Source of the DNA: a virus
IMG/VR virus record: IMGVR_UViG_3300022752_000474
Span: 1 to 20,586 of that record
Length of the DNA: 20,586 nucleotides
Strand: one strand, 5' to 3'
Shown here: piece by piece, positions 7,922 through 15,793 of the stretch
Position numbering within the stretch: the first letter of the stretch is position 1
How the letters are laid out: each line of letters begins with the position of its first letter
The notes under the pieces: generated by a model
The model's input: the letters and a program-made list of their open reading frames with translations, nothing else
Database searches by the model: none
Told to the model about the DNA's origin: nothing
Made by a program: the position numbers and the translations under genes

Positions 7922-8250
7922 TGCTTTATTCAAAAAATGGATCAATTCCAAAGCCGCAAACAGATGGCACAGATGGATGGGTTGAAGTGCCTGAGCCTCC
8001 CGTAGCTCCTGAAGGTATGGAAACGGTGTGGTGGTATCACCCCGGCTGGATTGTGCGTCCCATCAAACCTGCTGCGGAAGAAGGCTTTGTTTGGAAGTGG
8101 AGCCAGAGTGAAGAGCAGTGGAACAAGTATGCAGTGCCAACCTCTGCCGAAATCTCAATCGAACCCTCTGCAACCATAACTCTTGATGCGTCAACAGCAA
8201 CGATCAGCCTAGCTGGATTCACGGCAGGTACTGCTTCGGGTGTGCTGTAA
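7918..8250 (+). CDS. Small hypothetical protein downstream of LamG fibres
   Basis: An in-frame ATG at 7906 exists, but I prefer 7918: AGGA at 7911-7914 is correctly spaced for 7918 or 7921, and ATGA overlaps the upstream stop. The 110-residue product is Trp- and Pro-rich: SIPKPQTDGTDGWVEVPEPP, then VWWYHPGWIVRPIKP, then GFVWKWSQSEEQWNKY, and a beta-rich C-terminal tail of short Thr/Ala/Ile strands (SATITLDASTATISLAGF). No signal peptide or transmembrane helix is seen. Directly following the fibres and coupled to them, it may be a fibre-associated or fibre-assembly protein, as genes in this position often are; that is inference from position only. I do not recognise a named family. Confidence 0.7.
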   Translation: MMLYSKNGSIPKPQTDGTDGWVEVPEPPVAPEGMETVWWYHPGWIVRPIKPAAEEGFVWKWSQSEEQWNKYAVPTSAEISIEPSATITLDASTATISLAGFTAGTASGVL

Positions 8251-8366
8251 TGGATGACAAGACCCACAAGCTAGCGGCTCTTAAGGCGCAAGCCAAGATC
8301 AATCGTGGGTGTTGGTGCATCTATTTTCTTGGAAGGCGAGAAAATCAGATTACCGCAAAGGGGTAA
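8250..8366 (+). CDS. Putative 38-residue small protein
   Basis: A short open frame begins at ATG 8250, sharing its A with the upstream stop (TAATG), and ends at TAA 8364-8366, two bases before the holin ATG. The product begins MDDKTHKLAALKAQAKINRG, then CWCIYFLGRRENQITAKG. It has a basic amphipathic helix followed by a short Cys/Trp-containing segment that is too short for a membrane span. It exactly fills the space between two tightly packed genes, which is the main argument that it is real. There is no strong separate ribosome-binding site, so expression would depend on translational coupling. Function unknown; it could be chance, but a 119-base empty gap would be exceptional in this window. 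Confidence 0.5.
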   Translation: MDDKTHKLAALKAQAKINRGCWCIYFLGRRENQITAKG

Positions 8367-8368
8367 GC

Positions 8369-8854
8369 ATGTTTGATTTACTTTCAGGCGGTTTACTTGG
8401 CTCTATCTTTGGTGGGTTGTTCAGGCTCGCACCTGAAATCCTTAAATTCCTAGATAAAGCCAACGAACGCAAACATGAATTAAATATGTTTCAGCTCCAA
8501 ACGGATTTAGAGAAACTCAGGGGCGAGTTTAAAGTTGAAGAAAAGTATGTTGATTACAGCATTCAACAATTAGATACCATTAAAGAGGCGTTCCGTGAAC
8601 AATCAGAAACTGCAAAATCAGCAGGATGGTTCGTATCTGCAATCTCGGCACTTGTTCGTCCGGGGATTACATGGTGCTTGTTTGGTATGTATGCAGCCGT
8701 TAAAGCTTGCGCTATCTATATGGCGCTCTTATCGGATGCACCGTGGTACGAAGTTTTAAAAGCCAACTGGAACGAAAACGATTTTGGTCTTTTTACGATG
8801 GTGCTTACGTTTTGGTTTGTTGGGCGTAGTATAGAGAAATATCAAAAGTCGTGA
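8369..8854 (+). CDS. Holin, three-transmembrane (GTA_holin_3TM-like) type
   Basis: 161-residue protein. An upstream GTG at 8309 would add 20 residues, but the ATG at 8369 has a strong AAGGGG five bases upstream (8358-8363) and gives a clean N-terminus. Residues about 4-25 form a glycine-rich hydrophobic segment (LSGGLLGSIFGGLFRLAP), residues about 26-85 a charged helical domain, and residues about 88-160 two membrane segments around SAISALVRPGITWCLFGMYA and FGLFTMVLTFWFVGRSIEKY. The conserved LVRP-T turn before the second hydrophobic stretch and the FWF-GRS end are hallmarks I associate with the three-TM holin family. It would form the inner-membrane lesion that releases or activates the lysozyme encoded next. 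The stop overlaps the lysozyme GTG start (GTGA). Confidence 0.8.
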   Translation: MFDLLSGGLLGSIFGGLFRLAPEILKFLDKANERKHELNMFQLQTDLEKLRGEFKVEEKYVDYSIQQLDTIKEAFREQSETAKSAGWFVSAISALVRPGITWCLFGMYAAVKACAIYMALLSDAPWYEVLKANWNENDFGLFTMVLTFWFVGRSIEKYQKS

Positions 8855-9321
8855 ATGAAGAAGCGAAGAAGTTAGCCAGAGATGTACTCATCAAGCCATT
8901 TGAAGGACTGGCTAGGCTTTTGCCTGACGGATACGTAACATCTTATCCTGATCCGGGAACCAAAGGACACCCTTGGACTATAGGCTGGGGAGCAACCGGT
9001 CCAGATATTCAGCCGGGAACCATTTGGACGATTGAGCAGTGCGAAGATGCGCTTGACCATCACATCACTTACTTTTATGTAGGACTTTGCAAACTTAGTC
9101 CGACATTTCCAAATGCCTTCCCCCGACGCATTGCCGCCGTTACAAGCTGGGCATACAATTGTGGCTTAGGGAACTATCGGGTTTCTACGTTTAAACGGCG
9201 TGTTGATGCGGGGGATTGGGATGGTGCAGCCGATCAATGTATGTTGTGGAATAAAGCTGCTGGAAGAGTTCTCCCCGGACTCACTCGCCGCCGTGCGGCA
9301 GAAGCTGCCTTGATGAGGTGA
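8851..9321 (+). CDS. Endolysin, GH24 (T4/P22-type) lysozyme
   Basis: 156-residue peptidoglycan hydrolase cleaving the MurNAc-GlcNAc glycosidic bond. GTG start at 8851, overlapping the holin stop by four bases. The catalytic Glu is E18 in KPFEG, followed by YPDPGTKGHPWTIGWGATG containing D34 and T43, equivalent to the Glu-Asp-Thr triad of T4 lysozyme. Later, AAVTSWAYNCGLGNYRVST is the conserved core helix, and LPGLTRRRAAEAALM is the family's C-terminal G-L-RR-AE-L motif. Length is typical of the family. No N-terminal signal or SAR segment is visible, so export should depend on the holin next to it. The DPGTKGHPW insertion in the active-site hairpin is longer than in T4. No spanin gene is seen nearby. 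Confidence 0.93.
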   Translation: MNEEAKKLARDVLIKPFEGLARLLPDGYVTSYPDPGTKGHPWTIGWGATGPDIQPGTIWTIEQCEDALDHHITYFYVGLCKLSPTFPNAFPRRIAAVTSWAYNCGLGNYRVSTFKRRVDAGDWDGAADQCMLWNKAAGRVLPGLTRRRAAEAALMR

Positions 9322-9324
9322 GTA

Positions 9325-11382
9325 ATGCCGCTCAAAAAAATTCTTTTTAAAGCTGGTGTTAATAAAGAAAATACCCGCTATACCAACGAAAACGGTTGGT
9401 ATGTTTCTGACAAAGTTAGGTTTCGCCAAGGTACACCCGAAAAAATTGGTGGGTGGTCACGTATTTCTGCAAGCACCTTTTTAGGTATATGCCGTTCTTT
9501 ATGGAACTGGGTAACGTTAAATTTTCTTAACTTAATCGGTGTTGGTACAAATCTTAAGTATTACATTGAGTGGGACGGAAACTATTACGACATTACGCCT
9601 ATTCGTGCGACGACAACGCTAGGTACTAATCCATTCACGGGTAACGGCACAACAACAGTTACTGTCACGGCTAATACTCATGGCGCTATCACTGGGGATT
9701 TTGTAACTTTTAGTGGGGTTACGGGAACTTACGCATCTCTTTTAAATGCCGAGTATCAGATAACAAGGATTGATGCTAATTCTTATACCATTACAACAGC
9801 TTCTGTTGTAGCGGCTGGCGCTACAGGGGGTTCCGCAGTTGTTGCTGCATATCAGTTAAATGTCGGCCCGTCGATTCAGGTTCCCTATGCTGGATGGGGT
9901 GCAGGGAGTTGGGGGTCAGGGGCATGGGGTCAAGGTACAACAACTACAGATGCCATACGTATCTGGTCTGCAAATAATTGGGGGGAAGATTTAGTCTTTG
10001 GTCCTCGCGGTGGTGGGTTGTATTATTGGGATGCTACGAGTGGGCTGTCTGCTAGGGGTGTTAATGTCAATACTTTAGGTGGTACGGTAACGCTAACTAT
10101 TGCCTCACCTTGTGTTATTACTTTATCAAACGTCTTTGCAGAGGGCACAGCCATTAAGCTAGCTACTACAGGCGCACTCCCTACTGGACTAACCGCAGGG
10201 ACAACTTATTATTTACTAAACGTCAACGGTGTAACCGCTAACCTGTCTGCAACTTTGGCTGGTACAGCTATTAATACTTCGGGTACTCAGTCAGGGACTC
10301 AAAGTATATCTACGATTGTCGATGTACCGACTTTGCAAAATTATATTTTTGTTTCGGATACGTCCCGGTTTGTTATGTTGTTTGGTACAACTGACTATGG
10401 TAGTACCACCTTAGACCCTATGCTGATTCGTTGGAGTAATCAGGAGTCAGTCGTTGATTGGGTACCTTCATCATTAAACCAAGCAGGGTCGGTCAGGCTT
10501 TCTCACGGTTCGCAGATTATTAGTGCGGTACAGGCTCGTCAGGAAATTGTGGTCTTTACCGATTCATCTTTATATTCACTTCAGTATGTTGGCGCACCCA
10601 TTGTCTGGGCTTCGCAGCTTCTTGGGGACAACATCTCTATCGCTAGTCAAAACGCTGCCATGATTGCTTCGGGGCGGGTGTACTGGATGGGTGTAGATAA
10701 GTTCTATGTTTACGATGGACGGGTGCAGACTTTGCGTTGTGATCTACGCCGCCACGTATTTAGTAATATCAACTTAGCGCAAAACGAACAGATCTTCTCT
10801 GGCACTAATGAAGGGTTTAATGAAGTCTGGTGGTTTTATTGCTCTGCAAGCTCTAACACTATTGACTCGTATGTGGTTTATAACTATGCCGAGGATGTCT
10901 GGTATTACGGCACGTTAGGGCGTACGGCTTGGCTTGATTCGGGTTTAAGGGACTACCCCATTGCGGCGACTTACAGTAATAACCTTGTTAATCACGAATA
11001 TGGTATCGACGACAACACGACAGGTGTCCTTGCACCAATTGAGGCTTACATTGAGTCTGCTGAGTTTGACATTGATGACGGAGAGAACTTTGGATTTGTG
11101 TGGCGCATGGTGCCTGACTTGACATTCCAAGGGTCAACAGCCGCTACACCCCAAGTTACTATGACGATGTACGGTATGAACGGATCAGGGTCTGGGTTTA
11201 ATACCGAGGCAGCTAAAGCTGTGTCCCAAACATCTACAGCAGTTATTGAGCAGTTCACCAATATTATTTACACCCGCATCCGTGGTCGCCAGATGATTGT
11301 AAAGATTTCTTCAAATGGGATAGGCACGACTTGGCAGCTTGGTGCACCACGAATTGATATCCGACAGGATGGTAGACGATGA
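9325..11382 (+). CDS. Tail nozzle / DNA-stabilisation-like protein (P22 gp10-like beta-propeller)
   Basis: 685-residue protein with GAGGTGA ahead of the ATG. The opening MPLKKILFKAGVNKENTRYT, followed by GWY-SDKVRFRQGTPEKIGGW, is one I know from many podovirus-like phage tail proteins. Residues 330-685 show propeller-like strands: YIFVSDTSRFVMLFG, then IVVFTDSSLYSLQY, then SGRVYWMGVDKFYVYDG, SYVVYNYAEDVWYYG and a C-terminal TRIRGRQMIVKISSNG. The order (IVVFTDSSLY..., YW-G-D-FYVYDG, R-RG-...-K-S) parallels P22 gp10, which closes the tail below the portal. Two modular insertions interrupt it, residues about 98-177 and about 250-328, both Thr/Gly-rich and Ig-like in look. Residues 190-204 carry GWGAGSWGSGAWGQG. 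The nozzle assignment is inferred from this pattern, not from a search. Confidence 0.65.
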   Translation: MPLKKILFKAGVNKENTRYTNENGWYVSDKVRFRQGTPEKIGGWSRISASTFLGICRSLWNWVTLNFLNLIGVGTNLKYYIEWDGNYYDITPIRATTTLGTNPFTGNGTTTVTVTANTHGAITGDFVTFSGVTGTYASLLNAEYQITRIDANSYTITTASVVAAGATGGSAVVAAYQLNVGPSIQVPYAGWGAGSWGSGAWGQGTTTTDAIRIWSANNWGEDLVFGPRGGGLYYWDATSGLSARGVNVNTLGGTVTLTIASPCVITLSNVFAEGTAIKLATTGALPTGLTAGTTYYLLNVNGVTANLSATLAGTAINTSGTQSGTQSISTIVDVPTLQNYIFVSDTSRFVMLFGTTDYGSTTLDPMLIRWSNQESVVDWVPSSLNQAGSVRLSHGSQIISAVQARQEIVVFTDSSLYSLQYVGAPIVWASQLLGDNISIASQNAAMIASGRVYWMGVDKFYVYDGRVQTLRCDLRRHVFSNINLAQNEQIFSGTNEGFNEVWWFYCSASSNTIDSYVVYNYAEDVWYYGTLGRTAWLDSGLRDYPIAATYSNNLVNHEYGIDDNTTGVLAPIEAYIESAEFDIDDGENFGFVWRMVPDLTFQGSTAATPQVTMTMYGMNGSGSGFNTEAAKAVSQTSTAVIEQFTNIIYTRIRGRQMIVKISSNGIGTTWQLGAPRIDIRQDGRR

Positions 11383-12017
11383 CTGTCCTTCAACATCCCG
11401 CTGCGCCTAATCTACCCCTTGCACCGGGGCAGTACGACTCGCGTTACCAAGAACAGTTTAATAATATCTTACGGCTTTATTTTAACCGACTTAACAACAA
11501 CTTACTTTTGTTGTTTGGGTCTTATGGTGGGCAATATATTCAGCTACCTGTTGGGTCTTTTTATGATACGACAGATCAATCCGCTGCCTCAACTACTACG
11601 GCGTATCCCGTAATTTTAAATTCCACGGCAATATCAAATGGGGTGGGGGTTCAAAATAGTTCTCAAATTTACGTAACTTATTCTGGTTACTACAATATTC
11701 AATTTAGTATACAGTTAACTAACGATACTAATGCTTCACAAGATATTGATATATGGTTCAGAAAAAATGGCACGGATATTGCTAATTCCAATAGTCGATT
11801 TGGCCTAGCAGCTCGTAAAAGTCCGGGAGATCCGTACCACATTATTGCTTCACTTAATTTTATTGTTAGTATGACACCTAATGATTACTTGCAACTGTAT
11901 TGGTGTACAACAAATACAAGTGCTAGAATTGAATACTACGCAGCCCCTTCCTCTCCAACCCGACCTGCGATACCATCAGCCATATTAACTGCTACTTTTG
12001 TGTCTGGGGTTGAATAG
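11379..12017 (+). CDS. Putative fibre protein with C-terminal jelly-roll-like domain
   Basis: 212-residue protein whose ATG overlaps the upstream stop (ATGA). The N-terminus has APNLPLAPGQYDSRYQEQFN, followed by ILRLYFNRLNNNL, a helical segment with spaced hydrophobic residues that could trimerise or attach to the tail. After a linker with GSFYDTTDQSAASTTTAYPV, residues about 80-210 form a beta-rich domain with VTYSGYYNIQFSIQLTN, IDIWFRKNGTDIANSNS, ASLNFIVSMTPNDYLQLYW and AILTATFVSG, spaced like C1q/TNF jelly-roll heads used by phage fibres. Receptor or capsid decoration is inferred. It is coupled to the nozzle gene and separate from the main fibre cluster. Confidence 0.65.
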   Translation: MTVLQHPAAPNLPLAPGQYDSRYQEQFNNILRLYFNRLNNNLLLLFGSYGGQYIQLPVGSFYDTTDQSAASTTTAYPVILNSTAISNGVGVQNSSQIYVTYSGYYNIQFSIQLTNDTNASQDIDIWFRKNGTDIANSNSRFGLAARKSPGDPYHIIASLNFIVSMTPNDYLQLYWCTTNTSARIEYYAAPSSPTRPAIPSAILTATFVSGVE

Positions 12018-12019
12018 TC

Positions 12020-13084
12020 GTGACCACCTCCGCTAAAACGTTGACTCCTGAGCAAACGGCTGCATTGCAAAAACTGCAATCTTTTCAGCAGCAACAAGCA
12101 CTGGATCAATATTTGTCTAATAGAGCTACGCAGTACGGCATAACTCCTAAAGGTGCAAAGGCTGATACGGGCTGGACTGCGGGGGAAACGCTTGCTAATC
12201 CGTTTGCGGGGTTGACTGATTTTGGTAAGAAAACAGTACAGGTATCCCAAGGGGGCGGGGAAGAAGCCCCAACAGAAGAAGAGCAAGCTAAAACCGCTAG
12301 TGACTTGTTTCGTGAGAAGTTTAGTGAACAGTTAGGACATAAAACATCTTTTGTTAAAGCCTACAAAAAAGATGAAAAGGGTAACACTACTGAAGTTAAC
12401 ATGGATGAATTAACTCCGGGGGAACTTAATTCTGGAAACGTTGTTATATACATGGGCGGTAAAACGGGCGGTACTGAGCGCGAGCGCATGGCGCAAGCCT
12501 ATATCCCCAAGGGCGATAAACTTATTCCTGTAGGTGACCCATCCTATTACAAAGGTGAGCATCCTGATGCCCAAAATGTAGCTAATGCGCTAAAGGTTGC
12601 GTCTATTGCTTCTCTTCCTTTGGGCGGTATTGGTGGGTTATTAGGAAATATATCGGGGCAACTGGGGGGATTTTTAGGTGGTAGTGCGCTAGCAAACGTT
12701 GGAGCTAACGCTCTTGTATCCGGTGCATTACAAGGTGGTCTAGGAACTTTAACAGGGCAAAGTTTTGGTAAAGGATTTAGGTCAGGCGCAGGGTCTAGTC
12801 TTATTGGGTCAGGTGTTGATGCGCTAGGAAATATGACTGGGTTAAATCAATCTTTAGGGCAACTTGCAGCCCCTGTTAAATCAATTGCTACATCTGGTAT
12901 TTCTTCACTGTTAACAGGTCGCCCGTTTGATTTAGGACAAGCAGCTAAAAATGCGGCTATTAATTATGGTTTAAATCAAGCTGGGCAAAATATGGGGTTT
13001 GATCCTAAACAACAAGCTGCCTTTACAAAATTTTTAAATTTTGCTGCGCCGATGATTTCGGCTAGACGCAAGCCGGGAGGTTGA
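12020..13084 (+). CDS. Putative internal virion / DNA-ejection protein, glycine-rich
   Basis: 354-residue protein with a GTG start two bases after the upstream stop; no ATG gives a similarly full product, and the ribosome-binding site is weak, so coupling is likely. Residues 1-36 are Gln-rich and helical (EQTAALQKLQSFQQQQALDQ). Residues about 75-130 are charged. Residues about 190-275 are a long Gly/Ala/Leu region with many GG, GxxxG and AxxxG steps (SLPLGGIGGLLGNISGQLGG, ALVSGALQGGLGTLTGQ), the composition expected for a membrane-active ejection protein. The end is basic (SARRKPGG). It heads a run of four further large proteins of similar character, consistent with an ejection cassette. No named family is recognised. 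Confidence 0.65.
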   Translation: MTTSAKTLTPEQTAALQKLQSFQQQQALDQYLSNRATQYGITPKGAKADTGWTAGETLANPFAGLTDFGKKTVQVSQGGGEEAPTEEEQAKTASDLFREKFSEQLGHKTSFVKAYKKDEKGNTTEVNMDELTPGELNSGNVVIYMGGKTGGTERERMAQAYIPKGDKLIPVGDPSYYKGEHPDAQNVANALKVASIASLPLGGIGGLLGNISGQLGGFLGGSALANVGANALVSGALQGGLGTLTGQSFGKGFRSGAGSSLIGSGVDALGNMTGLNQSLGQLAAPVKSIATSGISSLLTGRPFDLGQAAKNAAINYGLNQAGQNMGFDPKQQAAFTKFLNFAAPMISARRKPGG

Positions 13085-13085
13085 A

Positions 13086-13925
13086 ATGAGTGACGGAAAT
13101 AATGATAATTTTTATGATATTAGATCTTTAAATGATCCTTTGACTGCGTATCTTACTCAACAAAACCCTAATGTTTTTACAAACGTAAATAATCCTGCAA
13201 TTTCATTTTTAGACACAGCATTTTTGGGGGATCCTAATGATATTCGAATGCCCCCTTCTGTTTTAATGGAGTTTAAAGATCTTTATACCCCTGCAGAACT
13301 TACTTCAATATTAAACGACTACGAAACACAAACTGGTGATAAAGAAGGTGCGGCGTTACTTAAAACTTTGTTTGGGACAGATACGACGCTTGCAGACACA
13401 GCAATAAAAGAAGCCGCAAAAATGCCAGTTGGAGAAGGAGATACTTTTTCCGCCGGAAACGAAAGTTTTTTAGACAAACTCCTATCCAACAAAAATCTTC
13501 TCCAAGCTGGACTTGGTGGGCTAGGTGCATTAGCTTCATATAAATCTGCAAAAGACGCACAGAAACAAGCAGCAGGGGTTAGCCTTAAAAAAAATGCCCC
13601 CGTTACTGCTACGCGCACTGCTGGTAAAGGTACAAGGTATGCTGCTGACGGTGGCTTGATGGGGTTAGCCAGAGGTAGGTATCTTGATGGACACAGCGAT
13701 GGTATGGCTGATAGAGTACCGGCACAGATTGATAACCGCAGACCCGCTGCGTTAAGTGATGGGGAATTTGTAATCCCTGCTGATGTTGTTAGCCACCTTG
13801 GGAATGGTAATTCAAACGCTGGTGCAAAACGGCTTTACAAAATGATGGACGATATTCGTGCCGCACGAACAGGCAACCCCAAACAGGGCAAACAAATTAA
13901 CCCTGATAAATTTATGCCGAGGTAA
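13086..13925 (+). CDS. Internal virion protein with conserved C-terminal DGMADRVPA / DGEFVIPADVV module
   Basis: 279-residue protein with GGGAGG ahead of the ATG. The N-terminal 110 residues are acidic and apparently helical. Residues about 135-165 contain a GLGGLGALASYKSAKDAQ helix. Residues about 185-197 have AADGGLMGLARGRY, and the last 80 residues form a compact conserved block: DGHSDGMADRVPAQID, then RRPAALSDGEFVIPADVVSH, then NSNAGAKRLYKMMDDIRAAR and GNPKQGKQINPDKFMP. From memory this block recurs, highly conserved, in ejection-type proteins of diverse aquatic phages. Its biochemical role is unknown to me. The GG motif is shared with the next two gene products, suggesting they act in one complex. 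Confidence 0.75.
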   Translation: MSDGNNDNFYDIRSLNDPLTAYLTQQNPNVFTNVNNPAISFLDTAFLGDPNDIRMPPSVLMEFKDLYTPAELTSILNDYETQTGDKEGAALLKTLFGTDTTLADTAIKEAAKMPVGEGDTFSAGNESFLDKLLSNKNLLQAGLGGLGALASYKSAKDAQKQAAGVSLKKNAPVTATRTAGKGTRYAADGGLMGLARGRYLDGHSDGMADRVPAQIDNRRPAALSDGEFVIPADVVSHLGNGNSNAGAKRLYKMMDDIRAARTGNPKQGKQINPDKFMPR

Positions 13926-13927
13926 TC

Positions 13928-15790
13928 ATGGCGACTATTTCTGGAAAAGAACTCAAAGCCCTTTATGAGCAGCTTGCTGCTCAAGGATATAACTACGCCG
14001 ATATTGTTGCGCTTGCTAAGCAATTTGACGTAACTGAGCAAGAGCTTAACGCTGCCCTCAAAGATCCCAACGCTCAGATTGGCTACGAAGAGCCAGACGA
14101 TAAAGAAAAAGCAGCGTTTGAAAATATTCAGAAAGATGTAAAAAGCAAACAAACCGAAAAGAAAATTGGCGCGGATGAACTAAAAAGATTGGTCGGGGAT
14201 GTCCAAAAAGCTGGTTATTCAATGGACGACATTTACAATCTTGCCTCACAGTATGATGTATCAAAGCAAGAAATTGATGCAGTTTTAGGTGGGGGTAAAG
14301 ATGCTATTGGTTACCGTGATCCTACCGTCCAAGAATTAGCACAGTTTCAAGCTATCCGTGAGGCTAATCCCACTGCATCTAAAGCAGCAGATGTTATTTT
14401 TGCAAAAAATCAAACGCGTTCTGAATTAGAAAAACTTTTGCCTGACCGCAAAATTACTGATGCTGATGTTGATTATTGGTATAACCAAGGTGGTGTAGGT
14501 GCAGTTCAAAAAGAATTTAAACCCGCACCGCCCCCAGCACAACAAGGCGCGACTGTGAGCCGACCGGGGTACGAAGCGCGTACTGGCACAGGTGTTGATG
14601 TATCAGGAGAGTCTGGCCTTCGGGAAGCCTACGGTGACTACGTAGAGCGTATGTTAGAAAGATCTTCGGCTGAAGCTGATGTGCCTTTTCAGGCATACAA
14701 AGGTATATCTCCTCTTGTTGAACAAGCACAAACAGGTCTTGCTAATCTCAAAACGCCGGGACAGTTTCTTCAAGGATCTAATCTAGCAACGGCTGCGGGT
14801 ATCGGTGCTTTGGGCTACGGACAATATAAGCCCACGCAGTTTATGACCGGAACGTTTGCTAACCCTATGCAAGGCACGCGTGGAGATATTATTAACTTTG
14901 CCGAAAAATATGCTGGTACTCCCGCCTCTGCACAGCAGATAGGTGCGCTTGATGCTTATCTTAAAGCTAATCCTAATACAAATTTTCAATCGGGTGTAAA
15001 TACGCTTTTAAATATACCTCCAACTGGTAAAGCATACGGCGGTGAGGTTGAAGGGTATCAAGAAGGTGGAGACGTAACTGAACCTATTAATGTAGGTGGG
15101 ACTAACCCAAATCTTCAGCCTATAAACTACGGTGGGCAAAACATTACCAACGTGCAAGCGTCTTACATGTCTCCTTATATGCAAGGAGCTATTGACCCTG
15201 CGCTTCGTGAAGCCAAACGTCAATCAGAAATACAAGGGCTGACTAACGCTGCTAGGTTTACACAAGCTGGCGCTTTTGGTGGAACCCGGAATGTACTTGC
15301 AGATGCAGAACGCCAACGTAACTTAGCCACTCAACTAGGTGATATTCAGGGTAAGGGTTTACAAGAAGCCTACACCCAAGGACTTGGACAGTTTAATGTT
15401 GAACAGAATCGTGGGTTAGAAGCACAAAAATTAGGTGAACAGTCTCGTCAGTTTGGTGCTGAACTTGGGCTTAAAGGTTTGCAAACAGGTATACAAGCAG
15501 GTCAAGCGCTTGGACAACTAGGCTATCAGCAAAGCGCATCTGATCTTGCAAGGCTTAGGCAGTTGTATGACACAGGCACAGGTGAACGCACATTTGACTA
15601 TAATGAATTTTTGCGTAGTGAAAAGTATCCGTATGAGAATTTGACGTTTATGAAAAATATGCTGCAAGGTTTACCCATACAGGCCGCACCAACGGGTATC
15701 GATCCATTGTCGCAAGCTTTGTCTGGTGGTATTTCCACTGTGTATTTAACAAATCTTTTAAGATCATTAGGCGGCGGGACAGGGGGTTAA
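13928..15790 (+). CDS. Putative DNA-ejection / internal virion protein with N-terminal tandem helical repeat
   Basis: 620-residue protein with GAGG ahead of the ATG. Residues 5-66 and 80-143 are a tandem repeat: AQGYNYADIVALAKQFDV / KAGYSMDDIYNLASQYDV, (V/S)..QE(L/I)(N/D)A(A/V)L and (Q/A)IGY(E/R)(E/D)P. Residues about 368-383 contain YGGEVEGYQEGGDV. The C-terminal half (from about 390) has INYGGQNITNVQASYMSPYM, ALREAKRQSEIQGL and AARFTQAGAFGGTRNVLADA, followed by long Gln/Gly/Leu-rich helices. The AAR-QAGAFGG-R pattern is, from memory, a hallmark of podovirus ejection proteins. The role is likely to be part of an envelope-spanning channel ejected with the DNA. Soluble, no signal peptide. Confidence 0.75.
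   Translation: MATISGKELKALYEQLAAQGYNYADIVALAKQFDVTEQELNAALKDPNAQIGYEEPDDKEKAAFENIQKDVKSKQTEKKIGADELKRLVGDVQKAGYSMDDIYNLASQYDVSKQEIDAVLGGGKDAIGYRDPTVQELAQFQAIREANPTASKAADVIFAKNQTRSELEKLLPDRKITDADVDYWYNQGGVGAVQKEFKPAPPPAQQGATVSRPGYEARTGTGVDVSGESGLREAYGDYVERMLERSSAEADVPFQAYKGISPLVEQAQTGLANLKTPGQFLQGSNLATAAGIGALGYGQYKPTQFMTGTFANPMQGTRGDIINFAEKYAGTPASAQQIGALDAYLKANPNTNFQSGVNTLLNIPPTGKAYGGEVEGYQEGGDVTEPINVGGTNPNLQPINYGGQNITNVQASYMSPYMQGAIDPALREAKRQSEIQGLTNAARFTQAGAFGGTRNVLADAERQRNLATQLGDIQGKGLQEAYTQGLGQFNVEQNRGLEAQKLGEQSRQFGAELGLKGLQTGIQAGQALGQLGYQQSASDLARLRQLYDTGTGERTFDYNEFLRSEKYPYENLTFMKNMLQGLPIQAAPTGIDPLSQALSGGISTVYLTNLLRSLGGGTGG
13940..14356 (+). repeat. Protein-level tandem repeat in the 13928 gene
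   Basis: Two diverged copies of about 62 residues, offset by about 76 residues, share the GY..(A/D)DI..LA.Q(F/Y)DV...E(L/I).A.L and IGY..P patterns. At DNA level they are too diverged to be a recent duplication. Each copy looks like three short helices. Confidence 0.7.
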
Positions 15791-15793
15791 CAA

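Noticed and set aside
8309-8368. GTG start giving the holin 20 more residues
   Set aside because: The added segment is basic and unlike holin N-termini; the ATG at 8369 has a strong AAGGGG at proper spacing.
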